Under the pieces are notes generated by a model, which did not search any database, was not told the origin of the DNA, and saw only the letters and a list, made by a program, of their open reading frames with translations. From Lacibacter sp. H375 (lineage in GTDB: Bacteria; Bacteroidota; Bacteroidia; Chitinophagales; Chitinophagaceae), in contig NZ_JBBKTT010000001.1 in assembly GCF_037892425.1 (NCBI RefSeq), positions 1,054,001 to 1,118,000 on the forward strand: a stretch of DNA of 64,000 nucleotides, written 5' to 3'. The position numbers and the translations under genes are program-made. Shown one piece after another: positions 8,203 to 17,485 of this stretch; the stretch's first letter is position 1; each line of letters starts with the position of its first letter.

Positions 8203-9690
8203 ATGTCTATTTCCAAACCCCATTTAAGTTTTTGGCAGATCATTAATATGAATGTTGGCTTCTTCGGCATTCAGTACAGCTTTGGTTTGCAGCAAAGTGC
8301 CGTCAATCCTATTTACGATTTCTTAGGTGCAAAGCCCGATGAAATTCCATGGCTCAATTTAGCAGGACCACTCACCGGTTTAATTATCCAGCCCATCATT
8401 GGGGCATTGAGCGATAAAACATGGCATCCACGTTTTGGCAGACGCACTCCGTATTTTTTTATTGGTGCCATGATCTGCAGCATTGCATTATTTCTATTTC
8501 CGTTCAGCAGTGCATTATGGATGGCAGCAGGATTATTATGGATACTCGATGCAGGCAACAACACAGCAATGGAACCTTACCGTGCATTCATTGCAGATAA
8601 ATTAGATGCATCGCAACAACCTACCGGTTTCCAGGCGCAGAGTTTCTTTACCGGTTTTGGTCAAACACTTGCAAATGTTTCCCTCTTTATTTTTCCATTG
8701 ATCTTTATTGGTAAAACAGGTAAACTTCCAACCTGGGTGTTCGCCTCTTTTTTTCTTGGTGCAATTTGTTCAATTGGTTCTATCTGGTGGAGTATACGCA
8801 CTACACCTGAAATACCACCAAGTGAAGACGAGTTAAAAACACTATACGAGAAGAACAAAGGCATGCCGCATCCGGCCATACAATTTTTTCTGTCGATCAT
8901 TACAACAGTTGTTGCTTACATCATCATTGCCATCTTACTCATTCCTTCCTTGTTTGTAAAAGGATTGTTGCGTCGTGTATTGAATTATGCAGAAGAACAT
9001 CCAACACTGAAGATTCTCTTTGCACAGAATATTGAAATTGTAGATGCCATTACCCAAATGCCGAAAGTAATGTGGCAGCTGGCACTGGTGTATTTGTTCC
9101 AGTGGTATGCTTTGTTTTGTTATTGGCAAAACTCTTCAAAGAGTATTGCCTTATCCGTTTGGAATACAACGCCTGAACAAAATCCGGAGTTGTATGAAAA
9201 AGCAGTTGGATGGACGGGTCTCGTAAATGGCTGGTATAATATTGTTACGTTCCTATGCGCATTCGGCTTGGTGTACTTCGCAAAAAAATATTCACCCAAG
9301 CTGGTGCATTTCGGTTGTTTAATTCTGGCAGGTGTTGGTTTATTATTCTTTCCTTTTATTGAAAACAAATATTTGTTGTTTCCTGCTATCACCGGTTTTG
9401 GAATTGGCTGGGCAAGTATGATGGGTATTCCCTATCTCATTGTGGTAAGTAAAATTCCAAAAGAACGTTATGGCGTTTATATGGGTGTTATTAATATGAT
9501 GATCGTAATACCCATGTTTATTCAAACAACAACATTTGGTTTTATCCTGAAGAATTTTCTGAATAATGATCCGGGTAATGCGATTGCATTTGCAGGTGTG
9601 TTCCTTGTCATAGCTGCATTGCTTACGTTATTCATTAAATCAGATAAAGCCGGAGAAGATGTGGTGTTGATGGGCGGTGGAGGACATTAA
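8203..9690 (+). CDS. MFS sugar/cation symporter, SLC45 (sucrose/maltose H+ symporter) type
   Basis: This 495-residue, 12-helix inner-membrane transporter carries [13 protein letters not shown] after helix 2, the RxGRRxP loop typical of plant sucrose symporters and SLC45 proteins. The N-terminus ([21 protein letters not shown]) also fits that family. It is first in a tight plus-strand operon (gaps of 19, 29 and 4 bp) with an exported alpha-glucosidase, fructokinase and an amylosucrase-like enzyme. From this context I infer that it imports sucrose, with maltose or other alpha-glucosides as alternatives. A central cytoplasmic loop with two amphipathic helices (around residues 205-290) makes it longer than a minimal MFS protein. 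Confidence 0.88.
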   Translation: MSISKPHLSFWQIINMNVGFFGIQYSFGLQQSAVNPIYDFLGAKPDEIPWLNLAGPLTGLIIQPIIGALSDKTWHPRFGRRTPYFFIGAMICSIALFLFPFSSALWMAAGLLWILDAGNNTAMEPYRAFIADKLDASQQPTGFQAQSFFTGFGQTLANVSLFIFPLIFIGKTGKLPTWVFASFFLGAICSIGSIWWSIRTTPEIPPSEDELKTLYEKNKGMPHPAIQFFLSIITTVVAYIIIAILLIPSLFVKGLLRRVLNYAEEHPTLKILFAQNIEIVDAITQMPKVMWQLALVYLFQWYALFCYWQNSSKSIALSVWNTTPEQNPELYEKAVGWTGLVNGWYNIVTFLCAFGLVYFAKKYSPKLVHFGCLILAGVGLLFFPFIENKYLLFPAITGFGIGWASMMGIPYLIVVSKIPKERYGVYMGVINMMIVIPMFIQTTTFGFILKNFLNNDPGNAIAFAGVFLVIAALLTLFIKSDKAGEDVVLMGGGGH

Positions 9691-9709
9691 TGAATACTAA
9701 AACAAGTTT

Positions 9710-11461
9710 ATGCAAAAATTCAGTTTCTATATTGTTTTGAGTTGCTTGCTCTTTTTGTCGTGCAACAATGAAGAAACAAAAGAAGAACAAAGTGATCTAA
9801 GCACCAAACGTACATGGTGGAAAGAAGCTGTTGTCTATCAAATTTATCCACGCAGTTTTAAAGACAGCGATGGTGATGGCATTGGTGATCTGAAAGGCAT
9901 TATCTCCAAACTCGATTATATCAAATCACTCGGTATTGATGCAGTATGGTTAAATCCTGTTTATGAATCGCCCAATAAAGACAATGGTTATGATATCAGC
10001 GATTATCAAAACATCATGAAGCAGTTTGGCACAATGGATGATTTTGATGTGTTGCTGAAAGGTTTTCATGATCGGGGCATTAAAGTAATGATGGACCTCG
10101 TGCTTAACCATTGCAGCAATGAACACAAGTGGTTTAAAGAAGCCAGCAAATCACGAAACAGTCCTTACTACAATTATTTTCATTGGTGGCCTGCAGAAAA
10201 AGGCGAACCACCATACCGCTTCAGCATCTTCGATGAAAAAGGTTATGGCTGGGAGTATAACAAACCTACCAACTCATACTATCTGCATTACTTCGGCGAT
10301 TTTCAACCCGATCTTAATTGGGAAAATCCGGCATTGCGAAAAGATATCTATACCATGATGAAATTCTGGGGAAAGAAAGGGGTGGATGGTTTTCGTATGG
10401 ATGCATTTGCGTTCATTTCAAAAGATACTACCTGGCCTGCACTACCGGCTGAGTACAATGGCAACTGGACCTTGTATTATGCAAGTGGCCCGCATTTGCA
10501 TGAGTACATACAGGAAATGAATAAAGAAGTATTAACTCCTTACAAACTTGTTACTGTGGCTGAAGCAATGGGTGATGTACCCCGTGTAAAACTGTTTGTT
10601 GATGAAGACCGCAACGAACTGAACATGGCTTACAACTTTGAAGCAATTGATTTTGGTTATCTGCCAAATGAATATAAAATGCCTGATCCTAAGGGGTGGG
10701 ATCTTGTGAAATGGAAAGGCATTTATAAAAAATGGGATAGCGCATTTATCGAAAAAGGATGGGGCACGATGTATCTCGGCAACCATGATCAGCCACGCAT
10801 GGTTACACGTTGGGGAAATGATGCACCGGAGTTCAGAGAATTATCATCAAAAATGTTAACCACTTTTATTTTAAGTATGCGTGCAACCCCTTATTATTAT
10901 TTTGGTGATGAAATTGGTATGAGTAATATCAAGTTCGATAAACTGGAAGATTACAATGATGTAGAACTGCACACAAACTATGCGCAGGTAAAAGCAAAGG
11001 GCGGCGACATGAAACGTTTTCTTGAAGGCATGAAAATTTCTTCACGTGATAACGGTCGCACACCTATGCAATGGGATACAACAACGGGAGCTGGTTTTAC
11101 AACAGGCACACCTTGGCTGAAAATAAATCCGAATTATTATACAGTAAATGTTGCCGCTGCAGAAAAAGATCCAAACAGTTCACTGAACTACTTCCGTAAA
11201 ATGATCAAAATGCGGAAAGAGAATGAAACACTTATTTACGGATCGTTCACATTGGTTGATGCCGATAACCCCGATGTATTTGCTTTTACAAGAGAATTGA
11301 AAGGAAGAAAATTTTTGGTGCTGCTCAATTTCAGAAATAAAGATGTTAGTGTAGAAACCGGAGTTGACGCAAGTAAAGCAGAAGTGTTGATCAATAATTA
11401 TACAACAGCTCCTGCGGCCGATAAGCTGCGGCCTTATGAAGCGGTGATTTTTAAATTATAA
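9710..11461 (+). CDS. Exported GH13 alpha-glucosidase (lipoprotein)
   Basis: This GH13 enzyme of the oligo-1,6-glucosidase/alpha-glucosidase type has a lipoprotein signal (LLFLSC, Cys18), so it works in the periplasm or at the cell surface. Conserved regions: DLVLNH (129-134), QPDLNW (199-204), nucleophile Asp231 in GFRMDA, acid/base Glu285 in VAEAMG, and NHD 358-360. The residue after the nucleophile is Ala; family work links Ala/Thr here to alpha-1,4 and Val to alpha-1,6 specificity, so maltose-like substrates or sucrose are likely. The C-terminal beta-domain is complete. Within the operon it could cut alpha-glucosides outside the cytoplasm before or beside uptake by the SLC45-like symporter. 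Confidence 0.92.
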   Translation: MQKFSFYIVLSCLLFLSCNNEETKEEQSDLSTKRTWWKEAVVYQIYPRSFKDSDGDGIGDLKGIISKLDYIKSLGIDAVWLNPVYESPNKDNGYDISDYQNIMKQFGTMDDFDVLLKGFHDRGIKVMMDLVLNHCSNEHKWFKEASKSRNSPYYNYFHWWPAEKGEPPYRFSIFDEKGYGWEYNKPTNSYYLHYFGDFQPDLNWENPALRKDIYTMMKFWGKKGVDGFRMDAFAFISKDTTWPALPAEYNGNWTLYYASGPHLHEYIQEMNKEVLTPYKLVTVAEAMGDVPRVKLFVDEDRNELNMAYNFEAIDFGYLPNEYKMPDPKGWDLVKWKGIYKKWDSAFIEKGWGTMYLGNHDQPRMVTRWGNDAPEFRELSSKMLTTFILSMRATPYYYFGDEIGMSNIKFDKLEDYNDVELHTNYAQVKAKGGDMKRFLEGMKISSRDNGRTPMQWDTTTGAGFTTGTPWLKINPNYYTVNVAAAEKDPNSSLNYFRKMIKMRKENETLIYGSFTLVDADNPDVFAFTRELKGRKFLVLLNFRNKDVSVETGVDASKAEVLINNYTTAPAADKLRPYEAVIFKL

Positions 11462-11490
11462 ATATATATCAAACCCAATATTAAACTCAC

Positions 11491-12444
11491 ATGAATAAGA
11501 TTCTTTGCATTGGTGAAGCATTGATTGATATGATCTGTATCGATAAAGGCAAAGCACTTATCGCCGGTGAAAATTTCCTAAAAAAACCGGGTGGCGCTCC
11601 TACGAACGTGGCTGCTGCTATTGCGGCATTAGGTGGCCATGTTGAGTTATCTGCAAAAGTTGGCGTTGATCCGTTTGGTGATCACCTGGTAGCTGTTATG
11701 AAAAGTTTCGGTGTGTCTACAAAACATATGTTGCAGGATGCTCATTACTTCACCACGTTTGCGTTTGTTTCGCTGATGGAAAATGGAGAGCGGGATTTTT
11801 ATTTCAATCGTGGTGCCGATGGACAGTTAACAAAGGAAGAAGTCGACGCAATCGATCTTGACGCATTTGTCATTGTGCATTTTGGTTCAGCGACTGGTTT
11901 TTTGCCAGGCCCTTTGCAGGAAGCATATATTGGCTTGCTTAACAAAGCATCAGCAAATGAACTGTTCATCAGCTTCGACCCGAATTACCGTCACCTTCTA
12001 TTTCAGAACAATACTGCATCATTTATCAATCAGTCATGGTACTTCCTGGAGCATTGTAACTTTTTTAAAGTAAGTGATGAAGAAGCCATGATGCTTACAG
12101 GCACTGTAACAGTTGAAGAAGCCGCAACAGTATTTCTGCAAAAAACAAATGCTGTATTTACCATTACACTTGGCAAAGAAGGAACCTTGCTTGGGTTGAA
12201 TAATGAAACTGTGATCATTCCCAGCATTCCCATCACACCTGTTGATACAACCGGGGCAGGCGATGCATTTACGGGAGCAGTTTTATATCAATTAAGTAAA
12301 AGATCAAATAAAGAGATCAAGTCAATAAGTATGGATGATTGGAAAACCATCATCAGCAATGCAAACAAAGCAGGTGCACGCACCTGTGAATATCTCGGTG
12401 CTATGGAAGCATTTAAACATTTAAGTAACGACATCTTCAATTAA
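11491..12444 (+). CDS. Fructokinase (PfkB/ribokinase family)
   Basis: This sugar kinase is expected to convert fructose to fructose 6-phosphate with ATP. The PfkB signatures are visible: GGAPTNVAAAIAALGG near residue 35 and DTTGAGDAFTGA near residue 250, which contains the catalytic Asp in GAGD. It sits 4 bp before the amylosucrase-like gene, whose reaction on sucrose releases fructose, which is a strong contextual reason to call fructokinase over another PfkB kinase. No signal peptide is present, so it is cytoplasmic. Confidence 0.9.
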   Translation: MNKILCIGEALIDMICIDKGKALIAGENFLKKPGGAPTNVAAAIAALGGHVELSAKVGVDPFGDHLVAVMKSFGVSTKHMLQDAHYFTTFAFVSLMENGERDFYFNRGADGQLTKEEVDAIDLDAFVIVHFGSATGFLPGPLQEAYIGLLNKASANELFISFDPNYRHLLFQNNTASFINQSWYFLEHCNFFKVSDEEAMMLTGTVTVEEAATVFLQKTNAVFTITLGKEGTLLGLNNETVIIPSIPITPVDTTGAGDAFTGAVLYQLSKRSNKEIKSISMDDWKTIISNANKAGARTCEYLGAMEAFKHLSNDIFN

Positions 12445-12448
12445 GGTT

Positions 12449-14392
12449 ATGTACACGTTCGGAGTTCATGAACATATCAATGCGCTGCTCAAAGAACATC
12501 AGATAGATGTTGGCGGAAAAGACAATCCGTTTTACACAAGGTTTCTTGCAGATACTTCTGCCATCTTTGAACTATACCTGCAACTGTATGAGCATTATCC
12601 AGCTGCAGAAACATTGTTTGATGAGTTGATCAAAACCATCATCAATGCATATAAGCAACGTCCTTCAGTTTTAAAGCAACGTGATATTCAAAAGCTGGAA
12701 CAGGAACATTGGTTCCTCAGCAACAAGATCAATGGCATGAGTTTGTATGTGGATCGTTTTTGTGGCAATATCAAAAACCTGGAAACAAAACTTGACTACT
12801 TCGAAAATCTTGGCGTTAACTTTCTTCACCTGATGCCGGTATTTGAAAGTCCGGCCAATGAAAGTGATGGCGGTTATGCTGTTTCAAATTTCAGGAAAGT
12901 AGATGAACGTTTTGGTTCGCTTGAAGATCTGTTACACTTACAGGAAGAAATGCGGAAGCGCAATATGTACCTGATGATCGATATTGTGCTGAATCATACA
13001 TCGCACAGACATGAATGGGCATTAAAAGCAAAAGCAGGTGAAAAGAAATACCAGGATTATTTTTATTTCTACCACGACAGAAGTTTACCCGATCAATATG
13101 ATAAATCTATGCCGGAGATCTTTCCTGAAAGTTCGCCCGGAAGTTTTACATACATAGAAGAATGTAATAAATGGGTTATGACAGTGTTTCACAATTACCA
13201 ATGGGATTTGAATTATACCAACCCGTTGGTGTTTATTGAAATGCTTGATACCATTTTCTTTTATGCAAATCTTGGTGTAGATATTTTACGGATTGATGCA
13301 CCAGCGTTTATCTGGAAACAACTTGGTACAACTTGTCAGAATTTACCACAGGCGCATACACTGTTACGTTTAATCAAACAATGTGTACAGGTAGCATCGC
13401 CGGGAATGGCGTTGTTGGGTGAAGCTATTGTTGCACCAAAAGAGATCATGAAATATTTTGGTACTGATAACTATACAGCACGTGAATGTGATTTTGCTTA
13501 CAATGCCACACATATGGCGTTACAGTGGGATATGCTGGCAACAGGTGATACCAAAGTAATGCTGGCTGCACAACATGAGCTTCTGAAAAAACCTTATGGC
13601 ACGTCGTGGATCACTTACACCCGTTGCCATGATGATATTGGTTTAGGTTATGACGACAGTATGATCGAAGAGGCAGGTTATAATTCCTACGCCCACCGCA
13701 AATACCTGAAAGAATATTATTCAGGTGTTCACCCTGGTTCTCCGGCAGTGGGTGCATTATTTTCCAGTAATCCAAAAACAGGTGATGCACGCATCAGCGG
13801 ATCACTTGCTTCGCTATGCGGATTGGAAAAGGCAATGGTTAAAAAAGATAAAGCAGCAATCGATCTTTCGATCCAGAAAATAGTAATGATGCAGGCACAT
13901 AGTTTCTTTCTTGGTGGTGTGCCAATGTTATTTTATGGTGATGAGGTTGGTTATACAAATGATTATTCCTATTTACAGGATGAAGGCAAGAGTTATGATA
14001 ACCGCTGGATGCACCGGCCGGTCATTGACTGGGGTAAGAATAAAAAAGCTGAACAGAAAGGAACTGTTGAAGAAATTGTTTTCAGTGCAACAAAAAAGTT
14101 GTTAGCAATAAGAGGGCAGTTACCTGTTGTAGCCGATCGTAGCAATCTCATTTGGCTTACGCCACACAATGTTCATGTAGCAGGTTACATTCGATATAAA
14201 GAGGAGAAACGTTTGTTTTGTGTGTTTAATTTCAGCAATGCGGCTGCTTACTTAACCTGGTATGCCTTTAAAGAAAAAGGAAATCCGCCAACAACTTTAG
14301 TTGATCATTGGAGTGGGAAAACGTACAAAGTGGGACAGGATCATGAATTCCTGGTATTGGCCCCTTATGAATTTGCTTTGCTGGAAGGATAG
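12449..14392 (+). CDS. GH13 subfamily 4 enzyme: amylosucrase or sucrose hydrolase
   Basis: The 647-residue protein aligns by eye along its length with Neisseria polysaccharea amylosucrase, including the helical N-terminal domain. Nucleophile Asp283 is in ILRIDAPAF, acid/base Glu325 in LLGEAIV, and Asp395 in CHDD. Asp140 in ESDGGYAVS and Arg519 in YDNRW match the Asp144/Arg509 salt bridge that makes the amylosucrase pocket sucrose-shaped. It therefore should act on sucrose, giving fructose plus either glucan chain extension or glucose. The sequence does not separate transferase from hydrolase. It is cytoplasmic (no signal) and last in the operon, ending 3 bp from a convergent gene. Confidence 0.9.
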   Translation: MYTFGVHEHINALLKEHQIDVGGKDNPFYTRFLADTSAIFELYLQLYEHYPAAETLFDELIKTIINAYKQRPSVLKQRDIQKLEQEHWFLSNKINGMSLYVDRFCGNIKNLETKLDYFENLGVNFLHLMPVFESPANESDGGYAVSNFRKVDERFGSLEDLLHLQEEMRKRNMYLMIDIVLNHTSHRHEWALKAKAGEKKYQDYFYFYHDRSLPDQYDKSMPEIFPESSPGSFTYIEECNKWVMTVFHNYQWDLNYTNPLVFIEMLDTIFFYANLGVDILRIDAPAFIWKQLGTTCQNLPQAHTLLRLIKQCVQVASPGMALLGEAIVAPKEIMKYFGTDNYTARECDFAYNATHMALQWDMLATGDTKVMLAAQHELLKKPYGTSWITYTRCHDDIGLGYDDSMIEEAGYNSYAHRKYLKEYYSGVHPGSPAVGALFSSNPKTGDARISGSLASLCGLEKAMVKKDKAAIDLSIQKIVMMQAHSFFLGGVPMLFYGDEVGYTNDYSYLQDEGKSYDNRWMHRPVIDWGKNKKAEQKGTVEEIVFSATKKLLAIRGQLPVVADRSNLIWLTPHNVHVAGYIRYKEEKRLFCVFNFSNAAAYLTWYAFKEKGNPPTTLVDHWSGKTYKVGQDHEFLVLAPYEFALLEG

Positions 14393-14395
14393 ATA

Positions 14396-14665
14396 TTAGC
14401 TAATCAGATTATGAAACGACGAAAGTAGCACAGTACCAACTACTTCACCTTTTACTTCCACTGCAATTTCATTCCTGAGCTTGTGCAATTGTAAGCGTCC
14501 TTTAAAAATACTGCCACTTTCTGTTTGAAGAAATGCGGCAATTGCTTTCTTTCGTTCAATCCTGCATACCCATTCATGACCCGATTCATTTATCACGAAG
14601 CGAAGTTTACCATTGTATAATTCAACAGAAAGCGTAAGTGATTTATTTAATCTGAGGCTATTCAT
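14396..14665 (-). CDS. Small protein of unknown function, coupled to trehalase
   Basis: The 89-residue product is beta-strand rich (SLTLSVELYNGKLRFVI, GRLQLHKLRNEIAVEV) and has no signal peptide or membrane helix. Its ATG at 14665 overlaps the end of the trehalase gene by 8 nt, which suggests translational coupling, and it is the last gene of the LacI-MFS-trehalase unit. I do not recognise a family. The conserved-looking alternation of charged and hydrophobic residues argues that it is real. It could be an accessory or regulatory subunit of the sugar module, but nothing in the sequence shows this. Confidence 0.65.
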   Translation of the reverse strand: MNSLRLNKSLTLSVELYNGKLRFVINESGHEWVCRIERKKAIAAFLQTESGSIFKGRLQLHKLRNEIAVEVKGEVVGTVLLSSFHNLIS

Positions 14666-16154
14666 ATTTCTTCATCAAAGCTAACAAAACTCCATTCGTC
14701 CAACCAAAACCATCTTGTCCAGCATATTCTCCACCTCCGGCTTCTAAATGTGTATCAACAACATTGTATTTTTCCATCAATTTACCAGTACGTTGGTATA
14801 CATCGGTGTTAAGTTGTATCCATCGTTTGGCCACTGTTGCGGCAAGTTGAGTATGACCATAATTTTCCAAACCAACTATACTCATCCATTGCAAAGGTGC
14901 CCAGCCATTCGGCGCATCCCACTGCTGACCTGTTGTTTGTAATGTAGTTGTTAATCCTCCGTCTTTTAAAAATTCGTTTTCGAGTGTAGCAGCCACTGCA
15001 TCTGCTTGTTCTTGTGTAGCCAGTTTAAAAAACAAAGGCGCAACTCCTGCCAGAGTTTTGATCTGCTTTTGCGAATGATCTGCACTATCATAATCAGTAA
15101 AGAACTGTTGCGCTTCATTCCAGCAGTAATGATGAATTGCCTGTTTTCTTTGTACTGCCAGGCCAATATATTTCTGAGCAGTTTTTTCATCGCCTTTTAA
15201 CATGTAAGCTTTAGCAATAGTTTCCTCTAAATGAAACAGCAAACAGTTAAGATCAACAGGAACGATCTCTGTGGTATGTATCGAAGCAAAATCGTCTTCT
15301 GATTTAAACCATCTGCAACTGTAATCCCATCCCGATTCTGCTCCGGCACGTAAATGCGCATACAATGCTTCTGTTGGTTGTTTGGCCGCATGCATCAGCT
15401 CCACATCTTCACGATACGATTCCGGTCTTGCAGTATGATATGCGTCGCAGTAACGATTCAGCAGTTCACCTTCTTCCATCAACACAACATGTTTTTCAAA
15501 ACGATGCTCGGCCGAAATTGCATCAACACCCATCATCCAGAATTGATATTCTTTTTCCAATGCCGGGAGATAGTTAGTAAGAATTGTTTCGCCTTTTATT
15601 TCCATTAGTAACTCAACCATCAACGCATAAAAAGGAGGTTGTGATCGTCCGAGATAATAAGTGCGGTTTCCGTTTGGAATAAAGCCGATGGTATGAATAA
15701 GATGCGTGAAATTGTTTACCATGTTTTCGATCATTTCATACATACCTGATTCTTTTAAACCAAGCATGGTAAAATAACTGTCCCAGTAATACACTTCACC
15801 AAAACGGCCGCCGGGAACAATGTATGGATTGGGTAACGGTATCAATGAGCCACGTTGCACAGCATCGGGCTCACGAGTGAGCACCTGCCATAAAGCATGA
15901 ATATGCTCAGCTACACTTTCCTTTGCATCGGTATGATAATCGCCGGCAAAAACATGTGGCAGTTCAAAATGCGTTATTACAAATAAACGCAGATCAAATC
16001 CTGGTTGTGATTTCTCCTGCTGGTATTCTGCAAGAATAAGTTCGGTTGGTTGTTTTGGCGTGCAATCAACAAATGTTTTTCCATCTTCAAATACCTGTTG
16101 CATCTGCACATCCTCAAACAAAGGACTCAATTCAAAAATTTCTTTCTGTCTCAC
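14658..16154 (-). CDS. treF: Trehalase, glycoside hydrolase family 37, cytoplasmic
   Basis: This enzyme hydrolyses alpha,alpha-trehalose to two glucoses. Both GH37 signatures are present: PGGRFGEVYYWDSY (residues 116-129 counted from the TTG) and QWDAPNGWAPLQ (413-424). The acid Asp279 is in ESGWD, and the glycine-rich end EAGGGEYAGQDGFGWTNG carries the second catalytic Glu region. There is no signal peptide, so it acts on imported sugar, fitting the MFS gene directly upstream. The frame opens at a TTG at 16160, but a strong AGGAGG (16164-16169) lies 3 nt from that TTG and 9 nt from a GTG at 16154; the GTG is the better start. It overlaps the MFS stop region. Confidence 0.93.
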   Translation of the reverse strand: MRQKEIFELSPLFEDVQMQQVFEDGKTFVDCTPKQPTELILAEYQQEKSQPGFDLRLFVITHFELPHVFAGDYHTDAKESVAEHIHALWQVLTREPDAVQRGSLIPLPNPYIVPGGRFGEVYYWDSYFTMLGLKESGMYEMIENMVNNFTHLIHTIGFIPNGNRTYYLGRSQPPFYALMVELLMEIKGETILTNYLPALEKEYQFWMMGVDAISAEHRFEKHVVLMEEGELLNRYCDAYHTARPESYREDVELMHAAKQPTEALYAHLRAGAESGWDYSCRWFKSEDDFASIHTTEIVPVDLNCLLFHLEETIAKAYMLKGDEKTAQKYIGLAVQRKQAIHHYCWNEAQQFFTDYDSADHSQKQIKTLAGVAPLFFKLATQEQADAVAATLENEFLKDGGLTTTLQTTGQQWDAPNGWAPLQWMSIVGLENYGHTQLAATVAKRWIQLNTDVYQRTGKLMEKYNVVDTHLEAGGGEYAGQDGFGWTNGVLLALMKKYE

Positions 16155-16156
16155 TG

Positions 16157-17422
16157 TCAATGTCCTCCTTTCATTTTTATATCAACTACTGCGCCCGTTT
16201 TTGGCTGCAGCCGTTTGAACACGTATAACAACACGATCAAAATACAAATGGGTGCTAATGAAAAATAAAAAGCGGTTTGTCCGCCATATGCTTCAAAAAT
16301 ATTTCCTGTAATGATAGAACCCGTTGAACCACCTAATGCCGAGAACACAACAATCAACCCACTCATTGATCCATGACGGTGTGCAGGAAGATTACTCAAT
16401 ATAACAGAGTTGATGGCAGGATAAATAGGTGCCAGGAACAAACCGATCAGCGGAAAAATAAATGCGACTAAGGGAACATCGGCCAGGCTATTCACTGTTA
16501 TTCCTGTAATATTTTTAGTTAACGGAACAGCAAGTAAAACCAATGCACCTGCAGCAAGCAAACAAACAACTAATACGATCAGCCAATCGGCTTTTCTTAA
16601 TATCAACCCTGCAAGAAAACGACCCAATGCAATTGATGCTGATAAGATGCTCGCCATTTGTATACTCAGGCTTGTAGAAAGTTGCAGCACATCTTTGTTG
16701 AACGTAGGTAACCAGCTCATGATACTTTGTTCGATCAACACATAAAAGAATGCACTGAATATAAACACAAGTACAAGCGGTAATAGAATAAGTTTCAGCA
16801 TTTCTACAAAATCATCAGATGCCGATTTGGATTGCTCTGCTTCTTTAATGCTCGATTCATCAAGCTTTGTAGTGAATAACAATAGAAATGCAACAACAGC
16901 AAGTCCACCTAGAATATAATATGTATTGAACCATGTTGTTGATTTCGGATTATTGTTATCAACCATTGATGCAAACAGGAAATAACCTGTTAATACTCCA
17001 ACCATAAAAAATGATTCGAGAAAATTCATGAAGCTCAGGTGTTCATTCTTTGATTTGGTAACGAGTCCAATTGTTGCAAACACACTAACCTTGATCAATG
17101 CAAATCCTATACCTGCCGCAGCAAATAACATCTTTGTCATCATAAAACTACTCACTGATGGAATGATCAAACACATCACAGCGATCAACCCCAATGAAAT
17201 GAGCATCGTTTTTTTATAGCCGATCTTATTTACATAAGAAGCAATAAGAAAAGAAGTGATCGCAATACTGAGATCTTTAAAAGCTTCAAGCACACTGGCC
17301 GAACCTTTTGAAACATCAAAGTTTGCCTGCACTTGTAATATAACAGTGCCTACGCTGTTAAGCAGTATTGCAAAAACAAAATAATTAAGGAACAGTGAGA
17401 TCTTAATGCGAAGGTTGGTCAT
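16157..17422 (-). CDS. MFS transporter, probable disaccharide (trehalose) importer
   Basis: This is a 12-helix major-facilitator protein of about 421 aa (MTNLRIKISLFLNYFVFA onward). The frame reaches 17464, but the ATG at 17422 places helix 1 at the correct distance and is preferred. It lies between a LacI regulator (64 bp upstream) and trehalase (overlapping), so I infer that it imports trehalose or a related disaccharide. The sequence by itself gives no substrate. It differs from the SLC45-like symporter at 8203: it lacks the RxGRRxP loop and is shorter. Confidence 0.83.
   Translation of the reverse strand: MTNLRIKISLFLNYFVFAILLNSVGTVILQVQANFDVSKGSASVLEAFKDLSIAITSFLIASYVNKIGYKKTMLISLGLIAVMCLIIPSVSSFMMTKMLFAAAGIGFALIKVSVFATIGLVTKSKNEHLSFMNFLESFFMVGVLTGYFLFASMVDNNNPKSTTWFNTYYILGGLAVVAFLLLFTTKLDESSIKEAEQSKSASDDFVEMLKLILLPLVLVFIFSAFFYVLIEQSIMSWLPTFNKDVLQLSTSLSIQMASILSASIALGRFLAGLILRKADWLIVLVVCLLAAGALVLLAVPLTKNITGITVNSLADVPLVAFIFPLIGLFLAPIYPAINSVILSNLPAHRHGSMSGLIVVFSALGGSTGSIITGNIFEAYGGQTAFYFSLAPICILIVLLYVFKRLQPKTGAVVDIKMKGGH
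16164..16169 (-). promoter_or_regulatory. Strong Shine-Dalgarno (AGGAGG) inside the end of the MFS gene
   Basis: AGGAGG on the minus strand lies within the last codons of the MFS gene (Lys-Gly-Gly-His-stop). It is placed to drive the downstream trehalase from a GTG at 16154 (9-nt spacer) or a TTG at 16160 (3-nt spacer). Strong Shine-Dalgarno sites are uncommon in this window, so this one decides the start. Confidence 0.6.
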
Positions 17423-17485
17423 GGCAAGTAAATGAAACGTGTAATTAAATATACCCGTTACCAATCACTTACCAAAGCATTTTCA

